The notes under the pieces are model-generated. The model had not been told where the DNA came from. It saw nothing but the letters and a program-made list of their open reading frames with translations, and ran no database searches. The position numbers and the translations under genes are program-made. A stretch of 21,582 bases of DNA, taken from the NCBI GenBank assembly GCA_004151065.3, contig NWUY0300002108.1:11793-33374 (forward strand), written 5' to 3'. Below are positions 9,270 to 19,068 of this stretch, piece after piece. This DNA comes from Larix sibirica (lineage: Eukaryota; Streptophyta; Pinopsida; Pinales; Pinaceae). Numbering within the stretch: position 1 is the stretch's first letter; every line of letters begins with the position of its first letter.

Positions 9270-9745
9270 AATCTTGCCACCGTTGCTTGGGTAGTCTACT
9301 CTTCCATAGGTCTGCTAGTAAGTAGAAGTGGAGTATGCATTGATTCAACAATTAATAACATTGCCAAATACAGTGTGGTAATCTAAGTCTAGTTGGATGC
9401 TATATCACATGGAATCCAAAGTTTGAGGGTCCACTTGGACTCTCAGTTGGCAATGTCACAGCTTAATAATATGTACCATGCTCGTGACTATATTCTCATG
9501 AGAAGGTTTTTATAGGTGCAACTTTTCGAACGACATTTTGAATTTATTTCATGCATTCATGTTCCAAGAAGTTTTAATTTTATATTTGATGCATTAGCTA
9601 ATGATGTCTTCGATTAGAATTTGTCACAACAATAATCAAGCACATGTAAATAATAAGTGAGTAAACATTTTTGTACATAAAAACAACTGATAGTTTTCTT
9701 ATTAATAATTATAAGTTTTACATCAAGTTTAAAAAAACAAAATGT
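9270..9745. other. Spacer, no gene seen
   Basis: No convincing frame or repeat. AT content rises toward 9700. If the pseudogene to the right and the relic to the left are one gene, this would be intronic or eroded exon. Confidence 0.35.
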
Positions 9746-9749
9746 GTGA

Positions 9750-11054
9750 ATCCATCAAGCTTTTGAGTCATATAAAAAATAGGGTTGCTTAGGCTCCTGA
9801 GTACACAAAATACATCAAAAATGGCTATGCCCCGGGACTTAGTTTGACATGCACATCTCGGTAACAAACTACCAAAGAAGCCACTCGTCGAAGAAGATGA
9901 AACCAAAGACTACAAACCCGTACAACCTACTTCTACATGCGCTCAGGTAGGTCCTATATATGTTCCATAGGGACCCAGATGGTCAATCCCTCTAGGTTCC
10001 TATGTATTTTCTACAAAAATCTAGTTGCATCATCTTCTTCTGTTTGGTCCTCTCTAGGCCTCCTCTTGTATTGCCAAGGTCTTGCAGGTTGAACCAGACC
10101 TAGGTCTGCATCATAAAATTATTTTGTTAGAAACTTCACACAAAAAAATTATATACCTCTAAAACACAAAAAAATATATTACATACCTCTAAAAAGCATA
10201 AATTTTTTGAAGATAAAAAATTTCAAAAAACAATTTTACAGATGTCACCCTAGTACGCATTTGGAGGAAGTGGTAGCTCATGATCGTTTTGATAATGCAT
10301 GAACTGATATGGGTAACCATCTATGGTGATCACATGTTTTTTCCACCAATAAAAAAAATCATCATTGAACACATTGAAGACGTCTCCTCCAAGCCTTCGC
10401 ATCATGTCTCCCAAGACATTCATACGAGGCTCCCATAGACTATGGGGGGGCACAAGCATGCGGAGGTGCATGGCATGAACTCTCTCCATGAAAAATGACA
10501 CTAAAAGAGATCCATATCCAAAGTTCTTCAAGGAACCTGTCTTACATCCTATCAAATGTGGTTTGACATTACCCAACAAAACTGTACACCATTCAAATAT
10601 AGTTGGCCTCAAGCACTCATACCCTACAATCCTCACAATGATCGAGAATATGATTTTGAGACTAAGGCTACCTATCTTCTCTACCAAAATTTGGGTGTCG
10701 ACTTTCTCAACATTTGCACTGTGGTAGGCATCAATATACTCATGTACTATCAAGCCTCTGTGGTCCTTCCCTGAGATTCACTAGATCACCTTAGCGAGAC
10801 AATCTAGTGAGGAACTATATGTCCTCTAACTCTATGCTGAGGTGTTGGTCACCAAGCACAAACACTTCCCGGTCAGGTTCCCAATATTGGATAAGAAGAT
10901 TAAGGACTTCGGGTTGTGCTCACATGCTTTCACAACAGAAGAACTTCAATAGCCCACAGTCTTGAAGCTCATCCAATAACTATTGGTTGTTCACAACCAG
11001 TTGGTCAGCCAATTTATGCCCACTTTCCCTCCACTAGATAACCAGCGTGCTAAC
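9750..11054 (-). pseudogene. Plant-mobile-domain-like retroelement gene, decayed, with intron
   Basis: Exon reading on the minus strand: KLADQLVVNNQ, DELQDCGLLKFFCCESM, then LLIQYWEPDREVFVLGDQHL followed by SIELEDI and FLTRLSR. A one-base shift near 10755 leads into the frame 10753-10250 (HEYIDAYHSANVEKVDTQ; GYECLRPTIFEWCTVLLGN; FGYGSLLVSFFMERVHAMHL; MMRRLGGDVFNVFNDDFFYW; LPLPPNAY). The next exon from 10105 reads GLVQPARPWQYKRRPRED, then IHRNLEGLTIWVPMEHI and LPERM. The block '...L.IELEDIyFLTgLSRRG' is, to my recollection, characteristic of abundant plant-mobile-domain-type genes spread by transposable elements; this assignment rests on motif memory. Stops include I-stop-W, Q-stop-L, M-stop-A, I-stop-F, R-stop-G and Y-stop-G. 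No catalytic function is known for such domains. Confidence 0.6.
10106..10239 (-). other. Predicted 134-nt U2-type intron in the mobile-domain pseudogene
   Basis: Minus strand: the exon ends ...GAC ATC T, then GTAAAATT at 10239. The interior is strongly AT-rich and contains a near-tandem repeat of about 28 bp (TTTTAGAGGTATRTAAT). A branch-like TTCTAAC lies about 25 nt before the acceptor GATGCAG at 10106. Joining T to AC in the next exon keeps the frame (GDI-Y-LGLVQPARPW). AT-richness, GT/AG ends, branch motif and frame preservation together support a plant intron. Confidence 0.6.
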
Positions 11055-11085
11055 CTACATATCCAATTTGAAAAAGTTAGTTTGG
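11055..11085 (-). other. Candidate upstream 3' splice site
   Basis: The minus strand reads ACTAAC, then CTTTTTC, then ATATGTAG just before the exon sequence GTTAGCACGCTGG starting at 11054. Branch motif, pyrimidine run and AG have normal spacing (about 25 nt), suggesting a second, upstream intron and an unseen 5' exon of the mobile-domain gene. Confidence 0.35.
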
Positions 11086-13560
11086 TTTTCAATGGATAAA
11101 CATTTTTTACAAAAATCTTAGGGGAATACGCGATTTGCTTCGTTACAGTTGCTTATAGGGCATTACATATGCAACCCATAAACTGGATAGTCTCAAATAT
11201 AATAATATATACGCGACACATAAAAAGGAAACTCATGGATGTGCAGGGGATGATTTAAAAAAAAGAAATATAGCATGGAAAAATTGATCAAAAATAAAAA
11301 TTTGAGACATCAATGGAAAGACGACAATGAAAGAATGAACCTAGTGGTGACATCTTCGAAATTCAATCATCCAATCTACCACAATCTCAAGTTGAAATCT
11401 CAAGTGAAATGGTAAGTTTGGTAAAATGTTGGTGTAAAAAGTGATTTTACTTTCAATAACATATATTTTTACATTTTAAACCTTTTTGTCCAAATATTTT
11501 GCTAAAAGTGCCTAATAAACTTTAGGATTTTCTTTTTGTGGGATGTCAACTAATAATACTTGGTGTAGTATCTTTTTGTCTTGATTGCAGGATTTCAAAA
11601 TATGAAGAACCTGTTCAATGACCCTATTGGAACTTGAGGTAAGGATATTTCAACTAGCATATAGCATAGGCCCATTATACCATGCACATGCATTATGAAC
11701 CAATATCACTCAATTTTCCTAAGGGTCCACCCTCACCACATTGTGACATTACCACTATGTTTTTAAATGTCGTAATTTGTGTGATAGAGCCTACTAAACA
11801 TGGGTACCCTAGATAGAACCTCGATTATTTGTTATGGTGCCCATGCCGAAGTTTTCTATTAGACTTGGGAGTCCCTTTTATCCCCGCTTTTATCCCCGCC
11901 ATAACTATGTGTTGAAGCCACGTGACTTCTTCCTTATGTTTTTCTTCCCATTCCTTATAGGGGCTCCCAACATTTCGGTTTCAATTGTGTTGCTACATCA
12001 CAAACTGTTGCTTATGCTATAGAGTTTAATATATGTATTCGTTCACCATCCAATGCTCACTGCTTATGCATTCTCATTGGTCGTTAGCCTTTGCACTTAT
12101 TGTAGCTGCTTCTTGAAACTATTACCATAGGAGACATGCCTTATGAGTTTCTACATCCTACACATCCATTTTTGCATTTTTTTGTTGCAATGAATGTTAT
12201 GGGTGCTTGGAAAGTAGTTGAACACCATACGACACTCATCTCCTCCACTGTAATAGAACATTATTTTATTCTTTTTTAGACTTTATAATATGAAGAAGAC
12301 AGAAAAATCAAATATTTATTAAAAAAAAAAGAGATTGGGGAAAGAAGTTTGATGTCATATGTATGACTTGAGCAGAATAGTTATGTTTCCTTTGAACAAA
12401 GCACTTTTGTCGTGTTTACCTTCACAGATTGGGTTTTAGTGGAGCAATCTTCATTACCTGATGCATCGTTGACTTTATCTCATTGTTCTATCCATGGGTA
12501 TTAATTATTGCTCAAGTCACAAAATGTGTTGTGCTTTTTGTTCAAAGGAAGTTTAAACCTGAGTCAACCATTCCTTTGATTCCCTGACTTTGCATGTCGT
12601 CCTTCCCTATTGTCAAATTGTTCTCAGTATAATCATATCCAATGTTTGAAATCATCCCCATTGACTTCTCACTAGTGGGTCACTTCTCATCAACAACAAC
12701 ACATTGCTCTAAGAAGATGACCTAGAGTCGATAGCACCTGGCCCCTACTTACATCATTGGTGAGATACCTCGCGCTCAGTAGATGACACCTCATCACGGG
12801 TATTTGAATGAACGGTTTCCCATTGTGTTAAACCGCAAGACCTTTATTTACATTTGGGGATTCATGTTGTACCTTGGATTCCATTTTCATCATTGGTGGA
12901 AGTCCTCACCCTTTCCAACGACTCTCATTATCATTCATTGCTTAGGGGGTCTCTTTCATGCATTATTCACACCTAGTTCATGCGAGAGGCATACCCGATG
13001 GTGTGATCCTGCAAAACTTTGTCCAATACCTATCAAAAACAGGTTAGTCATTGATATCTCCTCGTGCTGGTTGATGGGGGATCCTTAATGCAACCCTTCC
13101 AACAAGTCTCTTCACATCAATGCTAACTCATCTTGCTTCGAAAAGGTGATGTAGATATCTTTTAGTACCTTGGGGTTTGTAGTCATTAGTTGCAAGTTTC
13201 CTCGCTATTGACAATTGGAATTCATCAATGTCCCCTAATTGATAAATTCTACAAGTGTGACGACAATTCCCTTATTCACACTTGATAGAATCTACTAACT
13301 ACCTTGACTTACATTATCATCATCCATGGTTGTCTCGAATTTGTTAATATTATACATCAATGATCGGTAATCAAACACATAAGAACATGTACATAGCAGC
13401 GATTTGGGTGGAATACATAGGGCTCCAGTAGCATTTTCACATTTTTGTTATTGCCTGAGTTGTGCAAGACTATGCCATACATCATATAACACCTGTACTA
13501 CATGGAGAGCCATTTTACACTCACTTCAGTTTCAATTGTTCTCCTACAATATACTAAGAG
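11086..13560. other. Long stretch without recognisable gene
   Basis: I read both strands and found no family signature. The longest frame (12783-13088 +, 101 aa) has no motif, a Trp/His/Phe-rich composition, and no support from neighbours. A 12-bp tandem (CTTTTATCCCCG twice) lies near 11875-11899. Given the purine tract and LTR start at 13877-13889, part of the right half could be the eroded 3' internal region of an LTR element. Confidence 0.4.
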
Positions 13561-13564
13561 ATAG

Positions 13565-13720
13565 ATCCACTATCTATCTATTCATATGGCTATGATCTAT
13601 TTTTGGCATGGATCCACTGTGTATCTTCTTTGTGGCCATGATTCATCATTTTTATATAATTCATGAATCCACAATGTACTTATTTTGGCGGCCACGCTTA
13701 TCTACACCTGAGTATAGTAT
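13565..13720. repeat. Irregular triplicated motif
   Basis: Three spaced copies begin with ATCCAC at 13565, 13612 and 13677, each followed by a similar T-rich run; the second and third also share a GTGGCC/GCGGCC-like block. Spacing is uneven (47 and 65 bp) and identity is moderate, so this may be an old local duplication. Confidence 0.35.
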
Positions 13721-13876
13721 GCTTACCTCGGGAAGGAAGTTTTATAATTCTTGGTTTTTGTTTGCATATGTTTTTTCTTATCGAGTCTTGGTGCACCTTG
13801 CCCGAGTCCGCTCATCAAGTTTCCATACTATTTTATAATGCATTTCGGATATCAACATCTCTTCTAACCTCATACA

Positions 13877-13888
13877 TTAGGGGGCATA
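13877..13888 (+). other. Polypurine-tract-like sequence before an LTR start
   Basis: ATTAGGGGGCATA sits immediately before TGTTATAACC. A G-run just upstream of a TGT start is the usual layout at the 3' end of plant Ty3/gypsy elements, where the tract primes plus-strand DNA synthesis. Confidence 0.45.
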
Positions 13889-14600
13889 TGTTATAACCAA
13901 ATTAAACTCAATAATGCTTAAACCCCCTACACCCCTCTTGCACATCGAAAAGTGTGGAAAATCCTTCAAAAAACTAAATGTTGGCTTCCATATGTAGGTT
14001 GTCTTTTAGCAATATGTGTATCCATGTGTTACCCTTTAGAAACACGTGTATACATCTTAAAAGCATGGAAATAGTAATAATAATAAAACATGTGTGCTCA
14101 CATGTGTGTTTCAGGGGGTTGAAGGTCATTGCCAATCCACGTGGGCTCTATTACACCCGATCCAACTCCCTGAACCACTTTCTCCAAGCATAAAAGAAAG
14201 CCCCAAACAAGAAAGAGGGGACAATACCATCAATATAGCCACATGTTGAAGGTTTGGAATCTGAGTGCCAAAGACTTTTGCAGTGCCCTTTCCCTCAAAA
14301 TTTCTTATTTTTGAGTTTATCTTCCTTCTAGAGTGAGTGGGGAATTTGATCATCTTTAATCATCCCTTTTATTCGAAGATCAAGTGAGGGAGTTGGTTGG
14401 AGACATGTTAATAGTTCAGGTAGGAGGAATCCAGTCTAGTGAAGGAGTTGATGCATCAAAGATTCATGTAATTATTGTACTTTGTTGTTGTCTCTTAATA
14501 ATACATATAAGATCACTCGTCTTTCCCTCCCCTAAATACTATTGTTTATTTTATTGTTTGCTTAATGTGTAGTATTTTGGAAAGAGAATTGATTCTCACC
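13889..14600 (+). mobile_element. Probable LTR (U3-R-U5), right boundary uncertain
   Basis: Starts TGTTATAACC directly after the purine tract. It holds promoter-like motifs (13889-14196) and then a stretch with ATTATTGTACTTTG and AATAATACATATAAG near 14470-14512 that resembles a 3'-end processing region. I could not find the matching LTR or a clear CA end with primer-binding site, so it may be a solo or truncated LTR. The gypsy integrase relic downstream (14913 on) need not belong to it. Confidence 0.4.
14131..14197 (+). promoter_or_regulatory. CCAAT box, G-box and TATA-like cluster
   Basis: GCCAAT at 14131-14136 overlaps into a perfect G-box CCACGTGG at 14137-14144, and a TATA-like ATAAAAG lies at 14190-14196, about 45 bp downstream. 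A further CACGTG core is at about 14043-14048. G-boxes bind plant bZIP/bHLH factors. Spacing is right for the U3 promoter of an LTR. No expression evidence is available. Confidence 0.4.
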
Positions 14601-14912
14601 TAAGAGATCAGTTTGCTTAATAAGTCAGATATTCAATATTGATTTTGGCCTTTTGATTAAAGTAGCCAATTTGCTTTGAGGAAGGTGTATTGGTTTTCTT
14701 GTTTGCAGGTCTGAGAGAGAAGAAGTCCAACTTAAGGATGAGACTTGAGAATGACAAGCATCTATGAAGGACACAACCACCAAAATTAGAGTATGTTTCT
14801 ATCTTCCTCCTCATTGAATTTTGGGTTTGACTAATTGAGTAGGAAATTAGAGTTTGTTGTCTTAGAACCGAGCTATTTATTAACCTTGACGCTAGTTACT
14901 ACGATAGTTTTT

Positions 14913-15288
14913 CCAATAACGATACCTAAGGAATTTTGTGAATGATCGTTAATTCTGATGGCACAATTGGTTACATCTTGCAAAATGGTGGTATAATATT
15001 ACATATGATACTTTCCTAGCTACTTCTAATGAAATCATTTGTATCCTCAAGACTTATCTTGAACATGCAAGGAGTCAAATCAAGCAACAAACCAACATAA
15101 AGATGACCAGTTGTGAATTTGATGTAGGAGACTGGGTGTTTGTTTGACTCCAACTATATAAGCAAAATTCACTCAAAAATTACAAAAATTATAAACTTGC
15201 ACCCAAGTTTTCTGGTCCTTACCAAATCTGAAGGAAAATAAGCCAAGTAGCCTATGCCTTGGATATACCAAACAAAAGCCCCAGAGTT
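14913..15288 (+). pseudogene. Ty3/gypsy integrase C-terminal part (chromovirus-type), 5' portion
   Basis: One plus frame reads YLRNFVND then WHNWLHLAKWWYNITYDT (end of the integrase core), a gap where about 50 residues usual in relatives are missing, LKTYLEHARSQIKQQTNIKM, FDVGDWVFV, YKQNSLKNYKNYKLAPKF and SGPYQI (the GPY/F module), VAYALDIP, SPRV. Stops: one explained by CGA to TGA after DWVFV, one in QI-stop-RK, and two before WHNW. The protein would join element cDNA to host DNA. The frame is interrupted at 15288 by an insertion and resumes at 15520. Confidence 0.9.
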
Positions 15289-15519
15289 GTAGATCAATTG
15301 GCGATAAGTTGCACTATTAAGGAATTCCCTGCGACGACGTCAGTGGTTCAAACCTCATAGCCCTATGCACCGCATGTGGTGTATTGTCAGTACGCTTGGA
15401 GGTTATAGTGGCAGTGGACCATAATCAACCATGTTTCACGCGAGTTCAAGCCTAGCCCAATTACGAATTCCACCAATGAGTACATATATATATCCAATCA
15501 AAAGATGAATGCATGAATA
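15289..15519 (+). mobile_element. tRNA-derived SINE-like insertion inside the gypsy frame (231 bp)
   Basis: The gypsy reading stops after SPRV and resumes at HNVFHVSC, so 231 bp are foreign. The insert begins GTAGATCAATTGGCG, close to a tRNA 5' end with an A box (canonical TAGCTCAATTGG), and has a B box GGTTCAAACCT at 15345-15355. This is the internal Pol III promoter layout of tRNA-derived SINEs. No clear target-site duplication or A tail is visible at the right end, so age or imprecise boundaries must be assumed. Confidence 0.6.
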
Positions 15520-15778
15520 CACAATGTTTTCCATGTCTCGTGTTGAAAAAAAAATTGGATGAATCCAAAAACTCATATACAAACTAAACTACCCATTATG
15601 GATAAAGAAGAAAAGTTGATGCTAGAATAACACGAATGCATCTTAGAAGTAGGAACCAAAATCCTTCATTCAAGAAGTGTCAACAAGTACCTTATTAAAT
15701 GGATAAACCTTTCGAAGGATGAAGCTATTGGGGAAAGTAATATTTCAGATCAAGGCAATGATCTTTACAAATGATTCA
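15520..15778 (+). pseudogene. Ty3/gypsy integrase tail and chromodomain
   Basis: After the insertion the frame continues: HNVFHVSC, a stop, KKN, THIQTKLPIMDKEEKLML, a stop, then ECILEVGTKILHSRSVNKYL, IKWINLSKDEAIGESN. The last two blocks match the short chromodomain found at the integrase C-terminus of plant chromoviruses (pattern 'iLe.R....R....eyLVKWk.lp..eAtWE'), which is thought to steer integration. The final Trp of the pattern is Gly here. With 14913-15288 it makes one pol C-terminus. Confidence 0.82.
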
Positions 15779-15848
15779 TGGATAAATCATTTTGGTAAGT
15801 GATGACTTGTAATATACCAAAATAAGGTATTAACTAATTGCCAATAAT
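15779..15848 (+). other. Possible 3' LTR start of the gypsy relic
   Basis: Thirty bp after the chromodomain stop the sequence reads GATGACTTGTAATATACC. Plant gypsy LTRs often start TGTAATAYCC at this distance from the pol stop. A right end is not recognisable because the following kilobase has different character. Confidence 0.35.
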
Positions 15849-16386
15849 AATTTGAATTTGTTTCCCTGGATTGGGTGTTAGGGAGGCGGGAGGTGGCGGT
15901 CCTACCACAGGGCTTACCTTGGGTAGTCAGCAACTACGTAGGGGAATGAGGAGCAAGGTGCATGCGTTGGCGGTGTCGATGATGTCCAGTTAGCTCAATC
16001 GATATCCAACCGAGCAATGATGGCATTCGATCTTCCCCTTTTGAGATGATAGTGTTAATTGCGTTTGTGTACCACCTCCTGAGAGGTACGGCAAGGAGAC
16101 AACTTCGACTTCTGGCTTATGAATTTCGGTTTGTAATGGGAGAGATGGATAAAATTATGCTCAAGGGTTTCTATTGGAGCACGATGATCTTGTTTTTGTG
16201 TTTCATGCAAGTCTGTGGGTGGAAGGTAGTATGGATATTTGTGGAGGTTTGTAGGCGCCCTCATCATCAGGTCACTTGGTTAACGTCATCAGCAACAGGG
16301 CTCTAGGGAGATATCATTGCAATGGTGATGTTTCAAGGGAGTATCAACGTTGGGGGAATATTTTGTAGCGACATTGGAGAGCCCAG
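15849..16386 (+). other. Unassigned stretch upstream of the 16387 frame
   Basis: Less AT-rich than its surroundings. Holds an 86-aa plus frame at 16046-16306 with a hydrophobic middle, which I cannot assign. It may be LTR/leader of the gypsy relic or the 5' part of the unit whose frame begins at 16387. Confidence 0.3.
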
Positions 16387-16843
16387 ATGACTGGACGAGG
16401 TAGAGGAAGCAACAATAATAGGCCAACGCTCAAGTGGATGCAAGGCCCGCCAAACCTATGTTACCCAGATTTCAACGAGTATCCGTGAGAAGATGATGCA
16501 AGTTGAGGCTTGGGTGAAAGCAGAGGAAAAGTATCTCAGGCTTGAGGATATATTCATGGAGATGAGTCCATGGGTTCAAGACCAAGGCAACACCGGATTC
16601 ATAGATATCAAGTATTTCAGAATTGTGGCTCTTTACTAACAAGTGAAATCTATGATAGGGAAGGCACTTGTGAATGGAAAAGAAGAGAGGAAGGAAATCT
16701 TGTTGATGGACCACAACAGAAAGATAGAGGCCAAGCTAAAATTTCTTACCAAAGACACCACATGCGTGAGGTATGAAGTAGTGGGACCACAATCTTTTGG
16801 CAAGAGGTGCCTCTTATTACCATTTCTGATGATGATATTGTAG
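16387..16843 (+). pseudogene. Unrecognised decayed frame, Gly/Arg N-terminus and helical body
   Basis: An ATG at 16387 opens a 33-codon frame (MTGRGRGSNNNRPTLKWMQG, then PDFNEYP). An overlapping frame is open from 16391 to 16843 with one TAA at 16637, as from CAA: TSIREKMMQVEAWVKAEEKY, LRLEDIFMEMSPWVQDQG, IDIKYFRIVALY, stop, QVKSMIGKALVNGKEERKE, DHNRKIEAKLKFLTKD. A frameshift near 16440-16490 probably joins them. The body is charged and helix-prone. I recognise no family; a gag-like or short-retroposon protein is possible. An AT-rich 3'UTR-like stretch and A9 (17065-17073) follow. Confidence 0.45.
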
Positions 16844-17073
16844 TAAAGCTTGTATAGTTTTTAGTGGGTTTTGTTGATAACTGAGATCCTAGGGATTTTT
16901 AGTCCTCTCAAGTCTTTAAAAGTTTACTTTTCGAACATTTATACTCAGTTTGGTTACTAAATGGTAGTATGTTGTTCTATTTTTGGTTTGGTTTCCAATG
17001 GGACAGACCAACATTGTTTCATCATGTACATTTATTGTGAATTAATATAATCAATTAGGAGATTAAAAAAAAA
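16844..17073 (+). other. 3'UTR-like stretch ending in A9
   Basis: T-rich, ending AATATAATCAATTAGGAGATT then nine A at 17065-17073. It resembles a polyadenylated 3' end for the frame at 16387-16843. A candidate duplication (TAATTGCCAATAAT at 15835, TAATGCCAACAAT at 17085) is imperfect and separated from the A tract by 11 bp. Confidence 0.35.
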
Positions 17074-18042
17074 GTAAAATTCGTTAATGCCAACAATTGA
17101 GTTATGCCCTTTCATAATAGTTGCTTAAAATAGCTACCCATTTACCATTGTAAGACGATTTGAATTAATAACATATATATTATTATATTTATCACTCAAT
17201 TGGGCCTAGCCCCTGCGATTGAGAGAAAGGAATGCTATTCTTTATGCTAATTTGAAAATGAAAATATATGGGAATGTAATTAGATTTGAATTAGAGTAGT
17301 TTATAGTGATTATGTTGTCTTAATTTTAATCATTCAAATATATTAATCGTTTGGGTTTGTTATGTACGGTTCAATTAAGGATTTGACTTTGTTGTAGATG
17401 CTTAATCCTTCACATAATGCATAATCGAGTTTTTTATAAATATACATTTCTTTTAGTTCTAAGATTATTTTTCAAAATTTTGTTGTCTCTCAAAGTAAAA
17501 TATAAAAATTAAATACAAAATTGAATATAATTGTTAACACCATGAATTGAAGAATTTACCAATGAATGGTATGGACCTCCATTGGGAATTTTAGTTAATG
17601 GATCCCTCATATTGAAGAGGGGCAAAGCTAGTGTCAACACTAACATAAGACCTACATTTATTCAAGGAACAAATTATATAATTTAAAGATGCAAAACATG
17701 ATTTACTGAGAGATCAACCTAATAATTTTAGATATATTGGAAATTAGTTACTTGCTATCATTCTAAACTTGTTTCTATTATTCTTAATAATCTATCTCAT
17801 TCATCCAAATCCTTTTACAAGTATTAGTTTATTAGGCTAAAAACAACCCTGGACTTTTGAGAGGCTTATTGATACAAGAATAACAATAAATTAAACTATA
17901 CAAAGTAGATAGTGACTCTAAACCAATGTTTCCAACTAGCACAATGGCAAGGGAAAGGCTAGTTTAAAATAACAAAAGGATAAGACACATAAGAAGAGGC
18001 ATTACAATATAGAGAATGGCAAATCTTAAAATAGTAACCCCG

Positions 18043-18326
18043 ACTTGAATAGAGAAGGAAGTTTTATAAATATAGTTAGCATTATATAAAAATAATTTAA
18101 TTTATTAAACTAAAGTAACTTGAATAGAAAAAACCTAGCATTTTTGAAAGTCTAAGATGGTGGTTTCATCACCCCAGAGCGCCTAAATTGATAAGTCGAC
18201 TTGTAATTTTGGTTCCTCTTCTATAAATATATAGCTGCATTTAAAAAAAACCTTGAATAGAAAAGGAAGTTTTATAAATATAATTAAAAATATATAAAAA
18301 TAATTTAATTTATTAAAATAAAGTAA
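18043..18326. repeat. Direct repeat, two about 75-bp copies offset by 208 bp
   Basis: Copies at about 18043-18118 and 18251-18326 share CTTGAATAGARAAGGAAGTT, the run of TATAAATATA, and AATAATTTAATTTATTAAA, with constant 208-bp offset. The DNA between them ends in TTTAAAAAAAACC, so the arrangement may reflect an insertion plus duplication, or an incomplete tandem array. Confidence 0.75.
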
Positions 18327-18590
18327 AAGACTAAAAAACATTTCATTATTTATATTGAAAATATATGCTATATAAAAAAAAAAGATTTTGCATCATTTCA
18401 AAGTAAAACTATAAATACATTATTCATCAACTCAAAGCCACCATGTCTTATATAAAAAATGGTTTGTCAACAAGTATCAGCCTACCATGTCCACATGGTA
18501 GAAGGACAAGAAAAATGTCCATTAAGATGCAAATAACAATGTTAAAAGAAACGTGCAATGAAATATAAAACTTAATCTCTCATTAAAATA

Positions 18591-18730
18591 ACAAAACAAT
18601 GCTACAAAATAGAGTGTGGCAAATTTTTTTCAAATAAAAAATAAAATAAATAACCAAATAACAAAACAATGTTACAAAATAGAGTTAGGCCAATTTTTTT
18701 CAAATAAAAACTAAAATAAATTACCAAATG
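18591..18730. repeat. 70-bp tandem duplication
   Basis: Two adjacent 70-bp units (18591-18660, 18661-18730) begin ACAAAACAATG and differ at 7 positions by my count, about 90 percent identity, with no indels. A more diverged partial copy (ACAATATAGAGAATGGCAAAT) lies near 18004-18024. Confidence 0.92.
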
Positions 18731-19068
18731 GTGATTTAGAATAAAAGAAACTAATAAATCGTAATTGCAAGAGGATTAGAAGATGACGGCCTTAACAAGC
18801 TTATAGCTGCACTAACAATGGAATGGCATAAGATTTATGCTCATTTCAATTACAAAGCCCTTGAATTTTGAGAAAATGGATGTGGTTAAAGGTTTCCCTT
18901 TTATAATATAAAAAGTTTTTTTTTATTGTAGTGTAGTGAATAAGTGAGGGAAGGAAAAGTTTACAAAAGGCACATGAAAGGAAAGCATATCATTAGAGTT
19001 TGTGAATTATGATCTTTGTGGATTTAATTATTTATTCATTTAAAAGATCGACATATAATGTGTATTTG

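Larger units (their letters stand above)
17074..19068. other. AT-rich spacer with local duplications
   Basis: No frame of protein character on either strand. It contains the direct repeats listed at 18043-18326 and 18591-18730 and many A/T runs. Confidence 0.6.

Noticed and set aside
12783-13088. 101-aa plus-strand frame in the otherwise empty 11-13.5 kb stretch
   Set aside because: No family motif, unusual Trp/His/Phe-rich composition and no supporting neighbour; treated as chance or unreadable relic.
13978-14120. Palindromic or CRISPR-like array from ACATGTGTG repeats
   Set aside because: Only two or three short copies, no regular spacers, and plant context; chance repeats within the LTR-like region.
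15289-15372. Functional tRNA gene
   Set aside because: A and B boxes are present, but I see no convincing acceptor or anticodon stem pairing and the box spacing is long. A SINE head fits better.
15835-17097. Candidate target-site duplication around the 16387-17073 unit (TAATTGCCAATAAT / TAATGCCAACAAT)
   Set aside because: One indel and one mismatch in AT-rich DNA, and 11 bp separate the A tract from the right copy. Too weak to define an insertion.
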